From the NCBI RefSeq assembly GCF_000003605.2, contig NW_003139322.1, positions 257,567 to 300,282 of the forward strand: a stretch of DNA of 42,716 nt, written 5' to 3'. Under the pieces are notes generated by a model. That model was not told the DNA's origin. It saw only the letters and a list, made by a program, of their open reading frames with translations, and searched no databases. Made by a program: the position numbers and the translations under genes. The DNA is from Saccoglossus kowalevskii. Taxonomy: Eukaryota > Hemichordata > Enteropneusta > Harrimaniidae. Of this stretch, positions 35,128 through 42,716 are shown piece after piece. The first letter of the stretch is position 1, and each line of letters opens with the position of its first letter.

Positions 35128-35243
35128 TTCTAGAATGTTCCATTACCTTCTATTGCCTCCTACAGTGTTCTATTACCTATTCAACCAGTTTTTAAAAAAA
35201 TCTAGAATATTCCACCCAGACACAGTACGGTTCTAGAACATTC
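35128..35243 (-). promoter_or_regulatory. Cluster of three heat-shock-element matches
   Basis: TTCTAGAATGTTC at 35128-35140 and TTCTAGAACATTC at 35231-35243 are perfect TTCnnGAAnnTTC trimers. ATCTAGAATATTC at 35200-35212 has one mismatch. HSF trimers bind three alternating nGAAn units. On the minus strand all three lie upstream of the LTR TATA box, the nearest 65 bp away. Confidence 0.65.
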
Positions 35244-36826
35244 TCAGTGACACGGAAGTGGTAAATAAGTCGTATGCGACATCCACTCATCATACAGTGT
35301 AAACAAATTTGGCAGAAAACTGATTAAATTATGAATTGACTGCAACCTAATTATTGTATACGGTAGAAGTATGGGTGTTTCAATGGGTAAATACACATGC
35401 CACACACCAAGAGGTAGCAGTACCATTAACTTTGCCATTACTTCTAAACCATTATTTGATAAAATTAATTACTTTAAAGTACATGGACTCTCACTAATCT
35501 CAGATCAGATCAGATAACCATACAAGTGATAAAAGATAATCTTCCTCAAATAATAAAACATCAAAAAATATAGTTGATCCCTGCAATCTAAATATATATA
35601 GGATAACCAGGCAAAACAAAATTTCGAAACATCGCAGATATTTAATATAATCTAAGCAACTCATATAATGACAATGATGCAGATACAATATTATCGATTT
35701 TGAAAATTAAAAACAAAAACACACACACACAAACAAAGAAAAATTGATTTGACCAAGTTTGTTGGTTCAACAAAAAAGAGCAGAGAAGTCTTTCAAATTT
35801 GCTGGAACAATTTTCCCCCAAACCTAAATATACGCGGACGTATCGAAATATCGAAGACGTTCAATTAATTAAGTTATTGTCAGTATCTACTAGGGGTGTC
35901 ACAATACACACCAATTATGGCCATGTATAGCGAGTTAGGCAGATACCCCCTAGATGTATTTATATATATAAAAAATTAAATATTACAGTCGAGCCATGAA
36001 TTCTAATAACGTGTTACTCAAGGAAGCATTTGTGGTAACCAAAACATTAAAAGTAAATGGTATTTAGAAGTAATATCGTTATTAAACAATAATATCATTC
36101 AGTTAACAACTGTGATAAATTAACCTCGGCACAAATGAAACAAATTGATTTGGGCATCAAGGATTTATTCTTAACAAGATGGAAAGGTGAGGTTCATAAT
36201 GACAACCGCACCAAAGCAAATGAGAAAAACAAACTGAGAAAATATCGACTAATCAAATCAGATTTAAACCTTGAGCCATATTTAGTCAAGCTAAAAAACT
36301 TTGAACTGCGTAGTGTGCTTACCAAATTTCGTCTAAGTGACCATAGTCTCAAAATTGAAATCGGTCGTCATAAAAAAATCCCATTAAACAGGGTTTGTGA
36401 CATGTGTAAAAAAGGTCTAATTGAGGATGAAATGCATTTTCTTATGGAATGCAACAAATATAATGAGTTGCGTACCAAACTGTTCAATAAAGCTAAGGAT
36501 ATGATCCCATCATTTGAAACAAACCTGCAGAGAAAAAATTTCATGGAATTGTTACAGAATGAAAACATTATTATACCAGTAGCACAGTTCATAAGTAAAA
36601 GCCTTGAAGTCAGGAAGCAGGGTCTTAATTGACATCTTAATGCCTGCTGTCAATTTAGTAATTTCATATTATTTAGTATTTTAGAGATTGTGTATTATTT
36701 AGTAATTTAGTGATTGTATTTGTTATTTAGTATAATATTTTTGTTTTGTTTTTTTCCTTGCACTTTGTGACCATTTTCTTTCCCTCCGGGGATTGTGTAA
36801 GAGTCAATAAGTAAATAAATAAACAC

Positions 36827-37543
36827 AACTTTACCGCTATGAATTTCTATATTGTTTATATTAGGCTCGTTTTTTTAAAAATATGCACAATTTTGTTGTA
36901 TACTGCCCTCTATGTTTTATCAATGACCATGACGTATACTGTCGTTTTCATCGTGCCAGTAACACCTACGAATGATAGGAAATACGTGGGTCATAGCCCC
37001 AAAATAAGTTCAGCTATTCAAAATGTTCAAAACCGAATTGTCATCTAAGCGTTAGGCCGTCGCTGATTGGCTGCTGTGCTGGAATGCCAATTTTAGTGTT
37101 CTATGTTCTTCGCGTAATTAGGTGTTCGTATGCAAGGGATTTTTCCACACAAAAACGACGAATTCGGCCGAATTTTGTTATCGGTTGGCTTAATATAACC
37201 CCAACGGACCGTATTTTTGTGAAAGATTGGTATTTTTGTCCTGATTTGTAGGAATCTGAAAAACGCGTTTCACAACTTGTCTCTTATTTAGTTTTATGCG
37301 TCATTCAAGATGGCGGCCCCCATATAGTAAATATCGTATTTATTTTATTATCACGTGTGCGCCAGCTGACTGTGGGCTATAGTATCATTAAAATCAGTCC
37401 TGTATTTCGTTTTGCCTGAGTTCAAATATATATCAGATATATGCTCTTTTGTCTTAAGTGGAACTTGTTAAATTGGTGGTTAAGGTATACAGACGGTACT
37501 TTGAAAGTTCAGCTGTTGTGTATTTTAACACCTTTTGTTTACC

Positions 37544-37618
<75 letters not shown>

Positions 37619-38126
37619 CATATATCATATATATTCAGCTGTCAAAGTGGAGACATTGACTACATATGTGATGCAGACATAGTTTTGTCATTTTTTTCAT
37701 CAAAGCTAGTGATATATAAAGCTCAGTGTGATAATGGCTTGTCGGTGCACTATTTACTATATTTGCACAATTATATATTAATGCAATGTCATAAATCAGT
37801 ATCCAAATCCAAATGGTGGCTGTCCCTTCAAAAGTGTAAGCCCCACAATAAGCTGCTTTTAGAAGTTATATGACAATCAGACAGCTTTTAATCAACTTCA
37901 TTTGAATGCTGTACCGATCAGGCTATCCAGTAACCATGAATTACGTAACAGCGTCCTGTGCATTAAAAAAACGAATATGAAATAAAGAAATAAATCTCAA
38001 ATATAGAGGGCCTCATTCACACTAGCGAGTATACTTTTTAGGAAAATGCTTGGATATATATATTTATTAAAGCATTCTCTAAGAAACCCAAACTTCATGA
38101 GATTGGTTTCATTATATGTAACTAAT
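36827..38126. other. Gene-free stretch with a promoter-like cluster
   Basis: At 37060-37360 there is an inverted CCAAT (GATTGGCT), a YY1-type CAAGATGGCGGC (37306-37317) and an E-box CACGTG (37352-37357). No open frame of note follows, since the ATG in the YY1 motif is closed after five codons. An (AT)n array lies at 37548-37616. Confidence 0.35.
37548..37616. repeat. (AT)n microsatellite
   Basis: About 34 perfect TA units. Open frames of alternating Tyr-Ile through it are artefacts. Confidence 0.95.
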
Positions 38127-38360
38127 CGTCTTTATTGATTCGAATCAGTTGCCTTTCATTTGACGCCATGTTGAATTAAACCAAGATGGTCACTAGTTTG
38201 TATGTGTAGCTACGGTTTCTTTAATTGATGAGAGGATATCAATAATGCAGCTCTTAGTCAATGTATATGAACAGTTTCCATTGAAGTTATATTTGAGTCC
38301 ATCAAATGTGGTCACGTAGGGGTCTTTTAGGAATATGGTACCTGTACATGTGTAACATGG
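38127..38360 (-). pseudogene. Broken copy of the VWD gene's fourth exon
   Basis: Closely matches exon 23181-22934. On the minus strand it keeps the acceptor, the KDPYVTTFDGLKYNFNGNC block and SYTLTKSC. It then has a deletion of roughly 20 bp and a frameshift that leads to a stop at a TAG in CAAACTAGTG. Read in the parental frame, the later part also has a TAA where the parent encodes GCG (Ala). The flanking exons are not recognised. It is non-functional and tied to the duplicated flank at 39081-39322. Confidence 0.85.
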
Positions 38361-41329
38361 GAGAGTTAGTATTTTTCAATTGCCATTTGATTGTTTAATC
38401 TACTATCAATGTATTCGAGGACAATGGATAATAATGAAATCACAAAGAAAATCCAATTCTTCTAACATACATTGTTCACAGGGAAATTGCAGATTGCCGG
38501 TGTGGCCCTTATTGCCAGAATAGTCAACGGTATTTGGTTCATGTGCGGAATTTACATAAGCATCTGAGCCTTAGCATAAAGTTTCAATTGTGTATTGTGG
38601 TTATTTTGGCTCCTGAAACAAAGGTCAGTTAATTTGTTAATATTCACAATAGTTCCTATTGTCAAATATTCATATATCAATTTATCAAACTGCTAGACCT
38701 GCTCACGTTCACGAGTGCCCCGTGCCTGGTCCCGCGGGGGACAATTAGAAGTTTGTCACTAGATTTTCTGTTTAAACTGTTCCAAGGTTTTTCAGTCATT
38801 AATCATGGAAATAAATCAACCTACACCCACCCTAGACTAAATGGTTGGTCATACCCACAATCCAAGCCGTCGCCCAGTTGCTATGAGCCATACGCTGAGT
38901 AAAGAAATGCATGAATGTAAACACGCTGCAAAAGTGAAAGCAACAAATGGTTATTAAACGACACTTTCTGAAGTCTCGCCCAGTGACAACTGTGGATTAT
39001 CCGTGTATAACAGACATTATTATTATTTATATGAGAGAATACTAGCATATATATTGTGTTATCAAATCTAAAAAAGGTGATACACAAGCATGAAATACAA
39101 ACACCATGTGTAGCATATGAACAAACATTGTATTTCATCTTCACATCATTACACTATTTTTAAATATGTTACTAGCTTTCCTGTACTCGTTAGGGCTTGT
39201 GTGGCAATATAAATGCTGCGTATAATTTGTTACTCGCTAGAAACCATTTGCAGTAAATACTAAAACCATTTTACAGTAAACAGACGCCACGCCAGCTATG
39301 TGATGTGTCAGTTGCAGCGCGTCGTAGGACAATCAGTTGTTTATTTGGTACACAGCTGTTATCATTTCAACCACAGGTGTTATTTCCGTGTGCTAACATC
39401 TTATGCTACACAATCATCTGTTTTGAAAATATATATATTGGCACGCTTTGTTCAGTGTTCAAAGAAGCCATTGAATATATTGAATGCAGTTTTCTGTTTT
39501 GTTTCACTCGTTGTCAAACACTATTCCTGTAAACAATTACAGTATTGCTATGATCATTACCGTGTTTCGCAAATAATATTTCTAGAACACACGCCGTAAA
39601 ATCTAGTCGACAATGCAACTAATGCCATTTTAGTTGCTTCTTTAGCTGGCTGTTTTCTCCCAGAATAAAATTATGCATATAGGTACGACATTGAATCTGG
39701 TAGATCCAAACCAAACGGCCCTTTACAGGGCCACCAAATATTCCAAAATACAGTGTCATCAATATCGTCATCATTGAGCTCTTCGCATTTAGCCTCGTGT
39801 GTACACGACGTGCTCATCCGACCAGTGTTGTATTGTATTGTATTTATATTGCTACCACAATTTTGACTGAGCCAGTTTCACATCTCACAAGATTAATATT
39901 TTATTAATATTAATATTTACATTTTACAATTGTTTTCTGGAAAAAAAATGTTCCTTACAGTTTTCACCCTTAACATTAGACTAATATGTTTGTTTAATAT
40001 TTATCATAATCCTAGTTATAAATTAAGGGATTAATTTGAATTTCTTATTATTTGTAGCACTAATCTCCTGAAAGCACTCAGGAAAAATATTGGTATTTTT
40101 AAATATTAATGTTGGCTACATATGTGATATGTGTAGTCTTGTATAATAGCTCTGTGGGAAGAAGTTCGATGTAGAAGGCGAGGGAAAGACCGAAACGTTT
40201 CAAAACTATTGAAGTACTGCTTTATTTTTCCAACTATGAAGTTAATGCATACGTTGTTCACAAAGATGAAATTAGAAAGCCAATATGAAGAGACGAAGCT
40301 GATAAAATAGAATATCTCAAAAATATAGAAAACTGTAGGTGGTGCAGTTTCTTCTTTTATATGATACACGTTCACGGATAGCATCTGGTAATCATGTATT
40401 TTCCGACAAGCTCAGTTACAATGCCCAATTCATTAATTCCTGTAAATTCAATGATACTTTTACTTCATCTTAACATTCACATTTAATTCATGGTTTGATA
40501 TTTGTTGCAATATTATAGTTTCAAAACGAATGGTTCAGTCAATCACCTTAACGCCTATACTGAGCTTCCCACTGGTGAGCTAATAAAATTTATCTGATGT
40601 GATTGTTAATTGTTAAATTGCAACTCATCTAAGAGGCCGGATCCAATTTCTGTGATATGTCTATGATTGTGTTCAGTATAACTATTGAGCAAGTGGTTTC
40701 GTAACTTAATCTCCAATATCGGGAAATATATACAGTTGTATTGCCGCTTAGTATTATATTGAAAAATTATATAGATTATTTTAAAATCGCCCCACCTTGT
40801 ATAAACATGCACAATGCAACATAAAGCAATATAGTTAATGCTTGTCACAGTTCTAGAATAGTCAAGCCTCTGATAACTACTACTGCAAGAAGAGAAATAT
40901 TGTACAATGTGATGAATGTTATACAATAACCGAGCGCCAGTCTATTCGTGGTTACAAGGTATACACAATACTACCCATGTTGTCAGATCTTGGAGAGCAT
41001 ATTACTAACATCTCTGTCTCATTATCTGCAGTTTAAATATCATCATTCTGTCCAAAAAGTGTTACGACGGGGTCAATGACGACGACCATGACACCACCAA
41101 CAACAACGAGGACATTTTCTTCTTTTCTCTTATATTTGTTTGTAAGCCAACTGTTAGGACAGTGGTAACTATGCTAGTGTAGTGTGAGCCAAGCATGATA
41201 TTTATCTTTTGAAAACCATCTGAGACGTTTGTGGTAGAAATCGTTGTTGTGTTAATACGAACATGGCATGTTGAATATACAGGTCTGCATTCTTTGGACG
41301 AGCTGGCCTTTGAGCCCTATATGACTAAA
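38361..41329. other. Mostly unannotated intergenic DNA
   Basis: Apart from the duplicated flank at 39081-39322, I see no gene. Short frames at 39300-39599, 40106-40384 and 40606-40926 have no recognisable family. TTTTATTAATATTAATATTT near 39899 is simple AT sequence. Confidence 0.35.
39081..39322. repeat. Duplicated upstream flank, copy 2
   Basis: Partner of 25631-25862, with CAAACACCATGTGTAGCATA, CCATTTTACAGTAAACAGA and GCCAGCTATGTGATGTGTCA. It lies 720 bp beyond the pseudo-exon, against 2.45 kb in the intact locus, so this copy lost about 1.7 kb in between. Confidence 0.65.
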
Positions 41330-41520
41330 TTGTTTCAAGACTGACATCTTGAATCGGACCATGAAACAAATGCGCGTCCTTATGTCTAATATAATACCTG
41401 ATGTATGTATGATCTTTGAAATTGAACGGCCCAAGCATGAGTGAGATATAGATGGATACAGACGGGTGTACGCATGCATGCTCACATAAACGCTCAATCC
41501 ATAATTCCCAGTTTTCGGAT
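41330..41520 (-). mobile_element. Degenerate copy of the second hairpin-headed family
   Basis: On the minus strand it has a CATGCTTGGGCCGTTCAATTT block, a GATCATACATACATCAGGTA block and a GCATTTGTTTCATGGTCCGA block. These follow the order and spacing of the first module at 2700-2810 (CATGCATGGACCGATTAAG, TCATACATCACACATTATAT, GCATTTTTTTCATGATCCCA). The hairpin head is not preserved. Confidence 0.5.
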
Positions 41521-42340
41521 ACAATTATATTATAAATTGACATTGTCAATCCATTACTGTGTATACCATCAACACTGCACAATATTCATCGTAATAAATC
41601 TCATTATCATTGCAATCAAAACAAATAATCATTTCTCATATCACATTATACAATGCATTCACGTTATTATGCCTTCGTTATTGTTGCATGTTACTATATG
41701 CTGCTTTGGTGTAAATATATCTTGCGTTGATGTTGTGCGTTTCTTTGTTCATGTGCAATAGACCGGAAAAGTGATTGATTTAATAAACTTTTAAATTCAG
41801 CCTCCAAATTTGAGGGCTGATCTGCAGCAGCTCGGAACTCAGATATCATTGGCCAGTTTGAAAATACATTATTTGCATATTAAAATTTGAAAAAAAAAAT
41901 TGTAGGGTTGTATGTGAAAGCCATGAAAGGGAAAGTTTTGGGGGGGAAAGTTCCTAAAGGTCCCCTCACTACTAACCTGAACAATCACCCTATCACTCCA
42001 GCCCCAAATGTAATTTAACATGCCCCTCCAAATAACTGCAATGATACAAAGAAGGTATAGGGAGAGGCACTAGATGGGCACGTTTAGAGCTATTGGTGAG
42101 GTGGTTGTTGCAGACGTCAGGTACACTATTTGTACTGGTTATGTTTTTATTATAATTGACTTTAATTTAGATCATTTTAGTCACCTGTGTATGTTCGGCA
42201 GTAGCCGTGCTTAACATTATTGTTTCGATAGTTTTGTTTTGGGTTCCAAATGCAACTGGGACACCACCAGTTATAATCTGTTAATTAAAGTCACAGCTTT
42301 ATACATATCCACTTCATTTATTTGTTTGGAATGGATTTTG
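41521..42340. other. Gene-free spacer before the minisatellite
   Basis: No gene or named repeat is seen. A G-rich run lies near 41939. Confidence 0.3.
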
Positions 42341-42716
42341 TCAAATTCATCTTTTCATTTGGTTGAACAGGTTGAACGTGGTTGAACGAGGTTGAACGGA
42401 GATGAAATATATTTTGTCAAATTCATCTTTTCATTTGGTTGAACAGGTTGAACGTGGTTGAACGGGTTGAACGGAGAGGGAATGGATTTTGTTAAATTCA
42501 TCTTTTCATTTGGTTGAACAGGTTGAACGTGGTTGAACGAGGTTGAACGGAGAGAATGGATTTTGTAAATTCATCTTTTCATTTGGTTGAACGGTTGAAC
42601 GTGGTTGAACGAGGTTGAACGGAAAGGGAATGGATTTTGTCAAATTCATCTTTTCATTTGGTTGACTGGTTGAACGTGGTTGAACGAGGTTGAACAAGTT
42701 TGGAGTGAATTTTGTC
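42341..42716. repeat. 75-bp minisatellite with nested 11-bp units, cut by the window end
   Basis: The block TTCATCTTTTCATTTGGTTG recurs with starts of the larger unit near 42341, 42417, 42492, 42565 and 42640, a period of 73-76 bp. Each unit contains about four shorter repeats of GGTTGAAC plus two or three variable bases (AGG, GTG, GAG, GGG). The array continues past the window. Confidence 0.95.

Larger units (their letters stand above)
34777..35281 (-). mobile_element. Solo LTR (505 bp) inside the LINE endonuclease
   Basis: It is bounded by TGTCACACGCAAC at the left and GTATGCGACA at the right, that is TG...CA with a short imperfect inverted terminus. A perfect 5-bp duplication TCCAC flanks it (34772-34776 and 35282-35286). 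The LINE reading frame continues without shift across the two flanks, which confirms both edges. On the minus strand a TATA box (35062-35055) follows three HSF-type sites (35243-35128), so transcription would run leftward. No internal retroelement genes remain, as expected after LTR-LTR recombination. The superfamily (Ty3 or Bel-like) is not determined. Confidence 0.85.
34228..36826 (+). mobile_element. Dead non-LTR retrotransposon (endonuclease and C-terminal parts)
   Basis: Endonuclease (EEP fold) parts in order are GSWNINGLS and DIICVQETWLGS (about 34240-34350), IKHLIEVKGC..NNFIRCKIN (about 34445-34500), ILLGNFNSRIG (34640-34672), then NKFGRKLIKL, IVYGRSMG and RGSSTINFAITSKPLFDKIN (about 35300-35460). 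The Asp of the usual LLGDFN motif is Asn. The reverse transcriptase core is missing. The C-terminal region resumes with GVTIHTN..VYSELGRYPL (about 35890-35950) and NNVLLKEAF. It then continues as the 36135-36632 frame with a zinc-knuckle-like CDMC..EDEMHFLMEC..Y. The 3' end has a CCCTCCGGGGATTG motif and a TAAATAAATAAA tail. Frameshifts, stops and the RT deletion make it inactive. It resembles the CR1/L2-like group. A solo LTR splits the endonuclease. Confidence 0.85.

Noticed and set aside
34820-35252. Alternative LTR borders TGTGATGG...GTGACA
   Set aside because: They give no matching target duplication, whereas 34777-35281 has a perfect TCCAC duplication and restores continuity of the interrupted LINE frame.

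Overview
The window is nuclear DNA from an invertebrate animal. It is AT-rich, its genes are split by canonical GT-AG introns, and it carries animal retrotransposons, MITE-like elements, microsatellites and one assembly gap of 992 N. The proteins and the repeat types (hairpin-headed modular repeats, a CTGTRGAA palindromic MITE) point to a marine invertebrate such as a lophotrochozoan or a non-vertebrate deuterostome. I cannot fix the phylum from sequence alone.

Layout. 1-3490: promoter-like and repeat-filled DNA, including two hairpin-headed elements, one built from 157-bp tandem units. 3491-3667 (+): last coding exon of the PLP homeostasis protein (PLPBP/PROSC family). 7236-18358 (-): a complete 14-exon gene for mitochondrial HSP70 (mortalin, HSPA9) that splices in silico to exactly 692 codons. 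It lies tail-to-tail with PLPBP, and its upstream flank has an NRF-1-like palindrome and an E-box. Its introns hold several mobile elements; the most striking is a 1.49-kb TIR element that contains a canonical histone-mRNA 3' stem-loop. 22008-25179 (-): a TATA-driven gene for a small secreted protein with one von Willebrand factor type D domain (about 319 aa). A broken copy of one exon and of its upstream flank lies at 38.1-39.3 kb. 26.9-28.8 kb: two diverged copies of one intergenic segment, then the gap.

34.2-36.8 kb (+): a dead non-LTR retrotransposon with endonuclease and C-terminal fragments. Its endonuclease is interrupted by a 505-bp solo LTR with a perfect 5-bp target duplication. The LTR has a heat-shock-promoter-like layout: three HSF sites upstream of a TATA box. 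The right end is a 75-bp minisatellite made of nested 11-bp units.

PLPBP and mortalin are ordinary housekeeping genes. The regions most worth a second look are the histone-type 3' end inside the intronic TIR element (about 12.3 kb), the HSF-site LTR (34.8-35.3 kb), and the hairpin-headed repeats.
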